Source: Daejeonella lutea
GTDB lineage: Bacteria > Bacteroidota > Bacteroidia > Sphingobacteriales > Sphingobacteriaceae
NCBI RefSeq assembly: GCF_900168015.1
Contig: NZ_FUYR01000001.1
Coordinates: 1,486,943 to 1,550,942 of the forward strand
Reading direction: 5' to 3'
Length of the DNA stretch: 64,000 nt
The notes under the pieces are model-generated. The model saw only the letters and a program-made list of their open reading frames with translations, had not been told where the DNA came from and ran no database searches. Position 1 is the first letter of the stretch. Every line of letters starts with the position of its first letter. Shown here piece by piece: positions 16,797 to 24,759 of this stretch. The position numbers and the translations under genes were made by a program.

Positions 16797-17096
16797 TTAT
16801 ACGTCTTTCTCACGCTCAACCTTCTTTGTAACAGTCACGCGATCAGTGCTTCCTGAAGTAGTGGTACTAGGACCGCTGTTACCACGTACCAAAGCAACGA
16901 TAATAATTATAAGAACCGCTGCTCCAACTATCCATACCCACGGCTCAACCGTTGTTGTTTCTGTTGTAACAGAACTGCTTGATCTAGTCGTTGTAGATGT
17001 ACTTGTGCTATCCTGTGCATTAACCATTAAGGTTGTTAGAGTCAGGAAAAAGATTGCAGACAAGCTTTTTAAGTTAATTGTTTTAAGGCTTTCCAT
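16797..17096 (-). CDS. Small secreted/membrane protein of unknown function
   Basis: A 99-residue protein. Residues 1-27 look like a signal peptide ending VNAQ, followed by a Ser/Thr-rich stretch of about 20 residues, a single membrane segment (WVWIVGAAVLIIIIVALV), and a short polar tail with charged KKVEREKD at the end. No domain recognised. The layout suggests a bitopic membrane protein with a flexible periplasmic part. It faces the M48 terminator and is divergent from the sensor kinase. Confidence 0.6.
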   Translation of the reverse strand: MESLKTINLKSLSAIFFLTLTTLMVNAQDSTSTSTTTRSSSSVTTETTTVEPWVWIVGAAVLIIIIVALVRGNSGPSTTTSGSTDRVTVTKKVEREKDV

Positions 17097-17190
17097 TGAA
17101 TGTTTGGTTTAGTGAATAATTAGTTTATACCTGAACATCTGTATTCAAAAAAAGTTTCTGTGAGAGCTTTTCTATTTACTAAATTTTTTT

Positions 17191-17226
17191 AATATATATG
17201 TTTAAATGCATTTAAACATATATATT
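17191..17226. promoter_or_regulatory. Perfect 36-bp AT-rich palindrome before the sensor kinase
   Basis: These 36 bases read identically on both strands: 18 bp per arm, centred on TGCA in TTTAAATGCATTTAAA and flanked by ATATATAT-type ends. The palindrome ends 10 bases before the ATG at 17237. It could act as an operator for a dimeric regulator, or in RNA as a long hairpin that masks the start. A T-run (17184-17190) directly precedes it. Confidence 0.6.
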
Positions 17227-17236
17227 TACCTTCTTA

Positions 17237-18514
17237 ATGCCTCTCAAAAAAACGTTACATTATTTAACGGGTGACTATTCTGAATTTACGCTAGAATCAA
17301 GAATATTCCACTCCATCTGTATAGTTGCGATAGTCACGCTTGCTTATTGCGTACCTCTTAATTTTTTCCTCGATTTACCATCTTCAGCATGGCTGTCGCT
17401 AGTTGCAATGCTGATACAGTCTTTCTTGTATTACCTTTCCAGGTTTCTCAAGAAAACACAATTGAGCCTGGTGTTGTCGATCATTATAATTCACATAATC
17501 CTGATCGCCAATTATTTTTATAATTCAGGAATTGCAGGTCCAAGTCTATTACTATTGCTGGCAGTCTTCTTTCTGGTAAGCGCAATTTCTCCCCGGAGTT
17601 CATACAAATATTGGCTTAGCTTCAATATTTTGATTGCCTCAGGGCTGGCACTGATTGAATACTTTTTCCCCAATAGCATTCAAAGCAATTATGTAAGTCA
17701 GATTTCAAAATTCGCCGACCTGGGCACCAGTTATTGCTTGTGTGCCGTGATTATATTAATAGGCTTAAGCTACATCAAGAAAAACTACTACATATCACAA
17801 AACATGTTGAAGGCCAAAGCCGAAGACCTCGAGCGAATTAATCACGCTAAAAACAAGATGTTTTCGATAGTATCTCATGATCTCAAGGCACCAATTGCGT
17901 CAATACAAAGCTATTTGGAAATACTTTCTGTGATGGACATCGACCATCAAGACAGGCGCCAAATAAAGGCCGACCTGATGCTGATGACTCAAAACACTGA
18001 TATGATGCTTTCAAATCTGTTAATGTGGTCGCAATCACAAATGGAAGGGATTAATATGGATAAGAAGCTTCTTGACCTGGTCGAAGTTATTTCCCCTGTA
18101 ATTGAGGTTTTTCAACCTATAGCAAGCCGTAAAGAGGTTGAACTGACTTACACAATTGCACCTGATCTGCAAGTAATAGCCGATAAGAATATGCTGCAAT
18201 TGGTTATCAGAAATATTCTAAGCAATGCTATAAAATTTACACACCCCGGAGGCAAAATAGACTTAACTGCCAATTATCAAGGTGAGATGTGTGAGATTAT
18301 AATAAAAGACTCGGGTATTGGAATGGATGACGCAACCAAATCCAGCATTTTTAGCCTACAGGGAAAGTCTTCCTATGGCACTAAAAATGAAAAAGGTGTT
18401 GGACTGGGGCTAAGTCTGTGCAAAGAATTTTCTGAACTCCAAAATGGGCAGTTATGGTTCGAAAGTGAGACCGGAAAAGGAACAACCTTTTATATAACAA
18501 TGCCGCGTTCCTAA
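17237..18514 (+). CDS. Membrane sensor histidine kinase (orphan)
   Basis: A 425-residue kinase. Residues about 25-185 hold six hydrophobic segments and no periplasmic domain of note, so the sensor is membrane-embedded. HisKA follows, with FSIVSHDLKAPIASIQ carrying the phospho-accepting histidine around residue 214, then HATPase_c with the N box NILSNAIKFTHPGG, G1 box DSGIGM, and GVGLGLSL. No response regulator adjoins it, so the partner is unknown. A perfect 36-bp palindrome sits immediately upstream and is a candidate control element. Confidence 0.9.
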   Translation: MPLKKTLHYLTGDYSEFTLESRIFHSICIVAIVTLAYCVPLNFFLDLPSSAWLSLVAMLIQSFLYYLSRFLKKTQLSLVLSIIIIHIILIANYFYNSGIAGPSLLLLLAVFFLVSAISPRSSYKYWLSFNILIASGLALIEYFFPNSIQSNYVSQISKFADLGTSYCLCAVIILIGLSYIKKNYYISQNMLKAKAEDLERINHAKNKMFSIVSHDLKAPIASIQSYLEILSVMDIDHQDRRQIKADLMLMTQNTDMMLSNLLMWSQSQMEGINMDKKLLDLVEVISPVIEVFQPIASRKEVELTYTIAPDLQVIADKNMLQLVIRNILSNAIKFTHPGGKIDLTANYQGEMCEIIIKDSGIGMDDATKSSIFSLQGKSSYGTKNEKGVGLGLSLCKEFSELQNGQLWFESETGKGTTFYITMPRS

Positions 18515-18551
18515 ACTTGAATGTACCTTCTTGTCGGGATCAAGCCGGCAA

Positions 18552-19463
18552 CTAATTATCAACAAGCTCTACCTGAAGAATATTTCCTTCACCGTCCGCA
18601 CCTTCATTCGATATATACATCTTTCCGTCTGGACCAAACGTCAAACCTTCAGGTTGTGGGAAATCAGGGCCTTTAAGTTTATATAATGAACGGATAGCGC
18701 CCTGAGTATTCATAATAATGAGCTTTGGTTTTGTACCCTCGAGAACATAAATTTCGCCTGTCACCGGATGGATCTCTATGTCTGATGGACTGATGGAATT
18801 TTTCGACTTGCCTTTGTTGGTGTCCTTGAAGATTTCATGGTTAAGATCAATCTTATAGACTGGAGTTTCTGACATCTTTTTGGTTGCAAGATTAAACGCA
18901 TAGATTCCCTTGTAATCCTGGCTATTAGGATCTGCACCTTTCACGGCAATAAGTAAGCGATTGTTTTTCTTATCGTAAGCCATGCTTTCGCTATCCTGCT
19001 TTTTCCCTAAGTGAGTCTTATACATTTTCACAGCTCGCTGTTTACTCGTATAGTTTTCAATCCCAAATATTACTCCATCGGCACGTAGAACATAGATGGT
19101 ATTACCAACGATTGAAATCCCCTCATAATCTCCCTGCGGACCAAAAGGTATTTCTTTGTCAATCTTATTATCCCGAATATTAAATAAAAACACGGTGCCT
19201 ACCTCATCTTGTACACAGGCAAAATGGTTTGCATCCAACCAGGATATACCAGACACTTCATGCAGCTCTTTCGGCAGAAGCCAGGTGATTAAAATTTTTG
19301 CATCCTGGTCATTCTTCGCATCAAGGAGGTCTTTGATTTCGGTTTTATCGGCTCCTTTTCCAGTTTTGTCGTCTTTACTGCCTTTTACGAAACGGAAGAC
19401 AACTGCTAGCACGAGGGGGATTACGATCAGGGCGATAATTTTAATAGGGGTCTTGTCTACCAT
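18552..19463 (-). CDS. SdiA-regulated-like beta-propeller protein, membrane anchored
   Basis: A 303-residue protein with an N-terminal membrane anchor (residues 7-25) and a mature part resembling the SdiA-regulated/NHL-like beta-propeller: KELHEVSGISWLDANHFACVQDE near residue 72, GDYEGISIVGNTIYVLRADG, and near the end PQPEGLTFGPDGKMYISNEG. Such propellers in the periplasm bind ligands or have esterase/phytase-like activity; the actual substrate is unknown. It lies upstream-adjacent to the DUF2147 gene on the same strand (38 bases apart), so the two may be co-transcribed. Confidence 0.75.
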   Translation of the reverse strand: MVDKTPIKIIALIVIPLVLAVVFRFVKGSKDDKTGKGADKTEIKDLLDAKNDQDAKILITWLLPKELHEVSGISWLDANHFACVQDEVGTVFLFNIRDNKIDKEIPFGPQGDYEGISIVGNTIYVLRADGVIFGIENYTSKQRAVKMYKTHLGKKQDSESMAYDKKNNRLLIAVKGADPNSQDYKGIYAFNLATKKMSETPVYKIDLNHEIFKDTNKGKSKNSISPSDIEIHPVTGEIYVLEGTKPKLIIMNTQGAIRSLYKLKGPDFPQPEGLTFGPDGKMYISNEGADGEGNILQVELVDN

Positions 19464-19501
19464 TATTTTGGTTCTATTATGTGTATGTTCTACAACTAAA
19501 T

Positions 19502-19942
19502 TTATTTCACCCTAGTCCAAACCTGTGTTTTGCCTATCAGACTGATTCCCATGAAAGCTCTGATTTCCAAAGCACCTCCATTGCTGATTGATAATTTACA
19601 ACTGTACTTTTTCCCCGAACGTGGGTCATATACGGTACCACCTTCCCAAACTCCATTTCCACTATAATTAAAATCGCTCAATGCTTCAAGGCCTAAAAGC
19701 GGTTGTCCTCGGCGAGATTCTGATGGGTTATGTTTATCAGTTTTGGGATTTCCTGATTCATCGTTTTCTTCTCGTAGCCAGGAAATCTTGCCGTTGTACG
19801 TTTGGCCTGACTTAAATATTTGCACTCTAACATTTCCGCCTCCGCTTTGCCAAACACCAAGAACGGCGTCTCCACTTTGGGCCATTGACGGTAATATAAA
19901 GCATATAGGGGCCAGGAACGCTAACAATATTTTAAACTTCAT
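19502..19942 (-). CDS. Secreted DUF2147 domain protein
   Basis: A 146-residue protein with a signal peptide (KFKILLAFLAPICFILPSMA, cleaved before QSG). The mature part has the DUF2147 pattern: VLGVWQSGGGNVRVQIFKSG, YNGKISWLRE, then YDPRSGKKYSCKLSISNGGALEIRA and a final WTRVK strand. The fold is a lipocalin-like beta-barrel; the function is unsettled. Members are common in Sphingobacteriaceae. Confidence 0.88.
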   Translation of the reverse strand: MKFKILLAFLAPICFILPSMAQSGDAVLGVWQSGGGNVRVQIFKSGQTYNGKISWLREENDESGNPKTDKHNPSESRRGQPLLGLEALSDFNYSGNGVWEGGTVYDPRSGKKYSCKLSISNGGALEIRAFMGISLIGKTQVWTRVK

Positions 19943-20086
19943 AATAATAGATATATTTCAGTTATGACCTGCGAAGTATATGTTCATACAGGTCAACGCG
20001 TTGTTTGGCCTGTTATGCAAAAACAATGCCGGGCAAGTGAAACTTACTATAAAGCTGAGTTTGGCAAGGAATGCCGAACGCTATGT

Positions 20087-20275
20087 TTAAGATTTGGGAG
20101 GGAATGGTGGCAGGGTCATCCAGTGAGTAAAGTCCTCGAGGGAAACTTTGTCATTTGCAACCACAAACTTGTGATATTTCTCACTGTAATATCCAAAATA
20201 AATCTGTCCGCCGTCAAACAAGAGCACATCCTTTGCTTGTTCCGGCAACTCGTCTTTTACTAATTTCCAAACCAT
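20087..20275 (-). CDS. Small DUF551-like protein
   Basis: From ATG 20275 the protein has 62 residues. It begins MVWKLVKDELPEQAKDVLLF and ends with THWMTLPPFPP, which match the opening WxxVxDxLPE and closing HWMPLPxxP of DUF551. The frame is open upstream to 20350, but that part covers an intergenic repeat and is unlikely to be coding. The function of DUF551 is unknown; it is usually phage- or accessory-associated. The gene is small, and I rate it on the motif match. Confidence 0.6.
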   Translation of the reverse strand: MVWKLVKDELPEQAKDVLLFDGGQIYFGYYSEKYHKFVVANDKVSLEDFTHWMTLPPFPPKS

Positions 20276-20296
20276 AAAGTAAAGATAGGAACATAT

Positions 20297-20320
20297 GAAC
20301 AAAGAGCAAAGAACAAAGAC
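20297..20320. repeat. Dispersed intergenic repeat, copy 1
   Basis: GAACAAAGAGCAAAGAACAA here is identical to 22961-22980. Both copies lie between genes in purine-rich low-complexity DNA. Confidence 0.6.
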
Positions 20321-20503
20321 GAAAGACATCGTTAGCGTTGCATTGAGCAAGGCGCTCGGACCCCTTTTAGTCGAAGTCTTCCGTATTTGTTACCAACTTC
20401 CGGTCTGCCAGTGTAAATGATTATTCTTAACTGTTTAAAGCTATTGCAGTTCTCATTCTAAAACATTAATTTTCTTTAAACTAAACTCTTAATCACAATC
20501 GAC

Positions 20504-20917
20504 ATGAACACAAAAACATTAATTGCTGGGATTGTAGCTGGAATTGTTGCATTCTTCGCTGGATTTTTAATCTATGGACTCGCAATGGCAGATTATTTTG
20601 TTTCTGCGATGCCTTCCTATCCTGGGCTTCTCAAAGATCCGGGAGAAATTTGGGCTATTGGTGTTGGAAGTCTAATCTGGGGTATTTTATTAGCTTGGCT
20701 CTTAAACTCAGCTAATGTTATTACTGCCTCACGGGGCGCTAGTTATGCCGCCCTCGCCTTTTTTTTGTACGCTCTTGGATCGGGATTCATTGCCTTCGGC
20801 CAAATGAACATGTATTCAATTCAAGATATTTTTATTGATGCAATCTGCTGTGCTTTGATGATGGCTCCGGCTGGAACTGTTGCTGGATGGATGTTGGGGA
20901 GGCCTGCAAGGACCTGA
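20504..20917 (+). CDS. Small integral membrane protein of unknown function
   Basis: A 137-residue protein with four predicted membrane segments (about residues 5-25, 48-66, 80-100, 110-130). It starts MNTKTLIAGIVAGIVAFFAGFLIYG, a Gly-rich first helix. The layout resembles DUF1761-like small membrane proteins, but the match is not certain. No catalytic motif is visible. A strong symmetric terminator follows 35 bases after the stop. Confidence 0.7.
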   Translation: MNTKTLIAGIVAGIVAFFAGFLIYGLAMADYFVSAMPSYPGLLKDPGEIWAIGVGSLIWGILLAWLLNSANVITASRGASYAALAFFLYALGSGFIAFGQMNMYSIQDIFIDAICCALMMAPAGTVAGWMLGRPART

Positions 20918-20952
20918 TAAGTCGGTATTTAAAATTACGGATTAGTATAAAA

Positions 20953-20984
20953 ACAAAGAGAGCTCCAATCGGAGCTCTCTTTGT
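20953..20984. terminator. Bidirectional terminator hairpin
   Basis: ACAAAGAGAGCTCC and GGAGCTCTCTTTGT form a perfect 14-bp stem with an AATC loop. It sits between convergent genes (stops at 20917 and 21023) and probably serves both. Confidence 0.85.
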
Positions 20985-21022
20985 GTGAGCGATATTTCAG
21001 GTAATGCGATACCGATATTCTT

Positions 21023-21427
21023 TTATTTATTCCTTTCAAGTTCCATTGGAATATCGATTCCTGGCTCTCCAAGTACAAATGGTGCTGCCGGTACCAGGGC
21101 ACCAACTGCTTTGATGGATGCTAAACCCTCTGGTGCATCATCATTCGGGTTTCCATAAATGAATGGAGCGACCGGAACATTCATGTTGTTATTTGCAGTG
21201 ACATTTACAGCATCTTCAGGTGAGCCCCAAACGAATGGCGCAACTGGAACCATAACTTTTTTCACTTCTTTTAATTCTGCAGGAACGGCATCTTCAGGAT
21301 CCCCCCACACAAATGGTGCTACCGAAACTGTGGCTGATTTATCCCGATTCTTAATTTTATCATCAGCTTTGCTGTTTAATGATAGTGCGATTAAAACGAT
21401 TGTTGACAGAGTGTATATAGTTTTCAT
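21023..21427 (-). CDS. Secreted VAPFVWG-repeat protein, copy B (unknown function)
   Basis: From ATG 21427 the protein has 134 residues, with a signal peptide ending around NSKA. I prefer this start because the signal peptide begins here, although the frame is open to 21469. Four repeats follow: VAPFVWG at 36-42 and 62-68, VAPFIYG at 86-92, AAPFVLG at 114-120, each followed by a DPED/SPED/NPND/EPGI turn. The first repeat lies at the same residue number as in the paralogue at 13941-14264. No known domain recognised. A TACTTTTG promoter box lies 39 bases upstream. Confidence 0.8.
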   Translation of the reverse strand: MKTIYTLSTIVLIALSLNSKADDKIKNRDKSATVSVAPFVWGDPEDAVPAELKEVKKVMVPVAPFVWGSPEDAVNVTANNNMNVPVAPFIYGNPNDDAPEGLASIKAVGALVPAAPFVLGEPGIDIPMELERNK

Positions 21428-21466
21428 AATTATATATTTTAATATTTCTTGTTTGATTTGTTGATT

Positions 21467-21474
21467 CAAAAGTA
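21467..21474 (-). promoter_or_regulatory. -7 promoter box of VAPFVWG protein B
   Basis: The minus strand reads TACTTTTG, matching TAnnTTTG, 39 bases before the ATG at 21427. It is followed by AATCAACAAATCAAACAAG, similar to the leader of copy A. Confidence 0.5.
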
Positions 21475-21702
21475 CCCCGGAATTGAACGCTGGCCTAGTT
21501 CTAATTGGCAGAAACAGGACTAAACTCGGTGAAAGCAGGGGAAAAATCGGTAGAAGAAGGTCTTAGGGTTTAGGGATTATGCTTTAGGTTTTTCACCGTC
21601 AAAATGGTGGTGTTTTGCCCGGTAAACGGTTTGTCCCGATCAATCCTGAAACTTGATACCCGATACTTGATACTTCTTACTTCTTCCCAAGCACATTTTT
21701 CT

Positions 21703-21710
21703 TAGTTTTG
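21703..21710 (+). promoter_or_regulatory. -7 promoter box of the acyl-CoA dehydrogenase gene
   Basis: TAGTTTTG matches TAnnTTTG and lies 16 bases before the ATG at 21727. Confidence 0.5.
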
Positions 21711-21726
21711 GACAAATCATTTCCTT

Positions 21727-22947
21727 ATGTCATTCGAAACTGAAAAGCAACAAGATATACACAGGTCGTCCAAGAAAGATCTGTATGAAGCTCCAGACTA
21801 TTATCTGATCGATGAACTCCTAAGCGATGAGCACAAGCTCGTTCGCGATAGCGTGCGTAACTGGGTTAAGAAAGAAGTAAGTCCTGTGATTGAAGATTTC
21901 GCTCAGAAAGCTCAATTCCCTAAACATTTAATACCTGGGCTGGCTGACATTGGCGCCTTCGGTCCAACTATCCCTGCTGAATATGGCGGCGCCGGCCTCG
22001 ACTATATCTCCTATGGTTTAATTATGCAGGAGATAGAGCGTGGTGATTCAGGGATACGCTCAACTGCCTCTGTTCAGGGTTCATTAGTTATGTACCCGAT
22101 CTATGCATACGGTTCTGAAGAACAAAAAAAGAAATATTTACCTAAGCTTGCTTCTGGTGAATTCATTGGATGCTTTGGGCTCACTGAACCAGATCACGGT
22201 TCTGATCCGGGCAGCATGATCACCAATATTAAGGATAAGGGCGACCATTATCTGCTTAACGGCGCTAAGATGTGGATCTCCAACTCCCCTTTTTCGGACA
22301 TTGCCATTGTGTGGGCTAAGAATGAAGAGGGGGTCATCAAAGGCCTGATCGTCGAAAAAGGCATGGAAGGGTTCTCAGCTCCTGAGATCCACGGCAAGTG
22401 GAGCCTGAGGGCTTCTGCCAGCGGTGAGCTTGTTTTTGATAATGTTAAAGTGCCTAAGGAAAACCTGCTGCCAAATGCATCCGGTTTGAAAGGACCGCTG
22501 GGATGCCTGAACCAGGCACGTTACGGCATTGCCTGGGGTGCACTTGGAGCGGCAATGGATTGTTATGATACGGCACTTCGTTATTCTAAAGAACGCAAGC
22601 AGTTTGGGCGACCAATTGGCGGTTTCCAACTGCAGCAAAAGAAACTGGCCGAGATGATCACGGAGATCACTAAAGGACAACTGCTTGTTTGGAGACTCGG
22701 TGTTCTGAGAAACGAGAATCGTGCAACTCCTGCGCAGATCTCTATGGCTAAGCGTAACAGCGTTGAAACTGCAATGAATGTAGCTCGCGAGGCTCGTCAG
22801 ATGCTGGGTGGAATGGGAATAACTGGTGAGTATCCGGTAATGCGCCACATGATGAACTTAGAATCTGTTGTGACTTACGAAGGAACGCATGATATCCATC
22901 TTTTGATTACAGGTATGGATGTGACGGGGATGGCGGCGTTTGAATAA
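21727..22947 (+). CDS. Acyl-CoA dehydrogenase, glutaryl-CoA dehydrogenase type
   Basis: A 406-residue flavoenzyme of normal family length. GCFGLTEPDHGSDPGSM is the FAD/acyl-CoA dehydrogenase signature 1; QARYGIAWGALGAA and SKERKQFGRPI follow in the C-terminal helical domain; the catalytic glutamate is in TYEGTHDIHLL. The RYGIAWG stretch is typical of glutaryl-CoA dehydrogenases, which oxidise and decarboxylate glutaryl-CoA to crotonyl-CoA in lysine/tryptophan breakdown. Substrate is inferred from that similarity only. A terminator follows. Confidence 0.88.
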   Translation: MSFETEKQQDIHRSSKKDLYEAPDYYLIDELLSDEHKLVRDSVRNWVKKEVSPVIEDFAQKAQFPKHLIPGLADIGAFGPTIPAEYGGAGLDYISYGLIMQEIERGDSGIRSTASVQGSLVMYPIYAYGSEEQKKKYLPKLASGEFIGCFGLTEPDHGSDPGSMITNIKDKGDHYLLNGAKMWISNSPFSDIAIVWAKNEEGVIKGLIVEKGMEGFSAPEIHGKWSLRASASGELVFDNVKVPKENLLPNASGLKGPLGCLNQARYGIAWGALGAAMDCYDTALRYSKERKQFGRPIGGFQLQQKKLAEMITEITKGQLLVWRLGVLRNENRATPAQISMAKRNSVETAMNVAREARQMLGGMGITGEYPVMRHMMNLESVVTYEGTHDIHLLITGMDVTGMAAFE

Positions 22948-22960
22948 GTACCAGATAAAA

Positions 22961-22980
22961 GAACAAAGAGCAAAGAACAA
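22961..22980. repeat. Dispersed intergenic repeat, copy 2
   Basis: Identical 20 bases to 20297-20316 (GAACAAAGAGCAAAGAACAA), immediately upstream of the terminator stem of the acyl-CoA dehydrogenase gene. Confidence 0.6.
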
Positions 22981-23011
22981 GGACTGGGGCAATGTATGCT
23001 CTAGTCCTTTT
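22979..23011 (+). terminator. Terminator after the acyl-CoA dehydrogenase gene
   Basis: GGACTGGGGCA pairs imperfectly with TGCTCTAGTCC, followed by TTTTTGCTTTTG. The right arm includes the stop codon of the convergent 101-residue gene. Confidence 0.65.
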
Positions 23012-23306
23012 TGCTTTTGTGTTCTTTAAGATAAGCTGATATAGCTGCGTTGTAGACTCTGCGACCCGGCTCTAGAGTTGCCTTAAACTCAGCTTTCCTC
23101 TTGGGGTCGTTGATAATTGAGCGGGCGTAAGTTATAGCATCAGAAAATAACCCCTGTTCTGCTTTCTGATTTTCATTGAACTCCACCTTACTCATATCTG
23201 GGAGCTTCGATAGAAAAGTCTTGTTTCCGTAAGTTTTCAGGACCATTTGCTGGTTCAACTGACCGCTGGTTCCTTTCATTAATAAGTTATTCTTAAAACG
23301 TGCCAT
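23001..23306 (-). CDS. Conserved small basic protein of unknown function
   Basis: A 101-residue basic protein starting MARFKNNLLMKGTSGQLNQQ and ending with AYLKEHKSKKD. The middle (KVEFNENQKAEQGLFSDAITYARSIINDP) looks helical. I recall similar short proteins in Bacteroidota, but recognise no named domain. No signal peptide or membrane segment. Its upstream region holds five perfect copies of an 11-bp repeat (23369-23423), beginning 63 bases before the start. Confidence 0.65.
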   Translation of the reverse strand: MARFKNNLLMKGTSGQLNQQMVLKTYGNKTFLSKLPDMSKVEFNENQKAEQGLFSDAITYARSIINDPKRKAEFKATLEPGRRVYNAAISAYLKEHKSKKD

Positions 23307-23368
23307 GGTTGACGATTTAATATCCTTGGTATTGTTCTGTATTTAAGAGGGTAGCACCGAGAAGGCTC

Positions 23369-23423
23369 TATCCTACGTTTATCCTACGTTTATCCTACGT
23401 TTATCCTACGTTTATCCTACGTT
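23369..23423. repeat. Tandem array of an 11-bp unit, five perfect copies
   Basis: TATCCTACGTT is repeated five times without a change. The period is close to one helical turn. It lies 63-117 bases upstream of the 101-residue gene and between two minus-strand genes. It is too short in unit and spacer to be a CRISPR array. Confidence 0.9.
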
Positions 23424-23572
23424 GAACGAAGTGCTTAGATTACACCTGCCTACTCCTATCAATACACCACCACATCATGTACAATAGCAATCAAAGCCCT
23501 TTGTCCTAAAATAAGAGTTTACGGAAAAAATTCAAAAAGGTTTTGGTGTAAACGAATTGATTTACAGCGGCG

Positions 23573-24727
23573 TTATGAAGAATACTCTGATCTTACAATA
23601 TCACGCAAATTATAACCAGAGGCCATAACCTGACCGTATGCACCAGCAGTTCTCAGCACAACAAGATCGCCCCGCTTTGATAACGGTAACTCTACTTCTT
23701 TGCCCAGCCAGTCAGTGCTTTCACAGATAGGTCCTACCACATCATACTTTACCGTTTCCGCATTTTTATCAGCAGAAAGGTTCTGTATCTTATGGTAAGC
23801 CTGGTAAAGTGCAGGTCGCATTAACTCAGTCATGCCGGCGTCCAGGATAAGGAAATTCTTCTTTAAACCATTCTTCACATACAGGATACGGCTAATAAGG
23901 TTGCCGCATTGAGCAACTAGCGCCCGGCCGAGCTCAAAATGTACTTCCTGGTTGGGTTTACGCTCGAGAAACTTATTAAAAATCTCGAAATAACTTTCAA
24001 AATCGTTTACTGGCGACTCATCAGGATTGTAGTAATCAACTCCAAAACCACCTCCAACATTTAATATTTGAAGCTGGAAGCCATGCTCCTCAAACCACTG
24101 GCTGAGCTCATTCGCTTTAACACACAGGCTTTTGAAGATGTCCAGATTAGTGATCTGTGAACCAATATGGAAATGTATTCCTATCAGTTGCAGGTTTGAC
24201 GATTTTCTTAACTCTTCCACACAAGTTTTGAGCTCCCATTGGTTAACCCCAAATTTATTCTCTTCCAGCCCTGTTGTAATGTAGTGGTGCGTGTGAGCAT
24301 CCACATTGGGGTTGATACGAATAGCTACCCGCGCAGTTTTCCCGCGTTTAGCAGCCAAATCATTGATGATACCGAGTTCCTGAACTGATTCTACATTAAA
24401 GCAGTAGATATCATTCTCTAAGCCCTCAATAATTTCCCGGTCTGATTTACCTACACCCGCGAATACAACCTTACCCGGATCGAAACCGATCTCAATCGCC
24501 TTTTTTACTTCGTTGCCGCTAACACAATCAGCGCCAAAGCCTATTTGCTGAATAGCTTTCAGCACCCGCTCATTAAAATTAGCTTTAAAAGCGTAGTGTA
24601 CGTGGAAGCCATACTTGTCTGACGCCACCTTACACGAAGCAAGTGTCTTCTGTAATAGCTCCAGATCGTAATAATAGAATGGGGTATCTAACGCTTCAAA
24701 ACGCGCTACGGTGTTATGATCTAACAT
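23573..24727 (-). CDS. lysA: Diaminopimelate decarboxylase
   Basis: A 384-residue PLP enzyme of the alanine-racemase-fold decarboxylase family. HYAFKAN holds the PLP lysine (K48); IHFHIGSQ and NVGGGFGVDYY are the substrate and glycine-rich phosphate-binding segments; CESTDWLG carries the catalytic cysteine from the second subunit. It converts meso-diaminopimelate to L-lysine. It starts 32 bases after the lysC stop, so the first (lysC) and last (lysA) steps of lysine synthesis are co-transcribed. Slightly short compared with the usual 410-420 residues, but no part appears missing. Confidence 0.93.
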   Translation of the reverse strand: MLDHNTVARFEALDTPFYYYDLELLQKTLASCKVASDKYGFHVHYAFKANFNERVLKAIQQIGFGADCVSGNEVKKAIEIGFDPGKVVFAGVGKSDREIIEGLENDIYCFNVESVQELGIINDLAAKRGKTARVAIRINPNVDAHTHHYITTGLEENKFGVNQWELKTCVEELRKSSNLQLIGIHFHIGSQITNLDIFKSLCVKANELSQWFEEHGFQLQILNVGGGFGVDYYNPDESPVNDFESYFEIFNKFLERKPNQEVHFELGRALVAQCGNLISRILYVKNGLKKNFLILDAGMTELMRPALYQAYHKIQNLSADKNAETVKYDVVGPICESTDWLGKEVELPLSKRGDLVVLRTAGAYGQVMASGYNLRDIVRSEYSS

Positions 24728-24759
24728 ATCTAAATTTCTATCAGCCAGGCTGATGCAGG

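Noticed and set aside
19964-20263. 99-residue plus-strand frame opposite the DUF551-like gene
   Set aside because: The minus strand has a clear DUF551 match; this frame shows no family pattern, signal or promoter.
22375-22848. 157-residue frame antisense to the acyl-CoA dehydrogenase
   Set aside because: Codons mirror the conserved enzyme on the other strand; no independent evidence.
23369-23423. Possible CRISPR array
   Set aside because: The unit is 11 bp with no spacers, and there are no cas genes; it is a simple tandem repeat.
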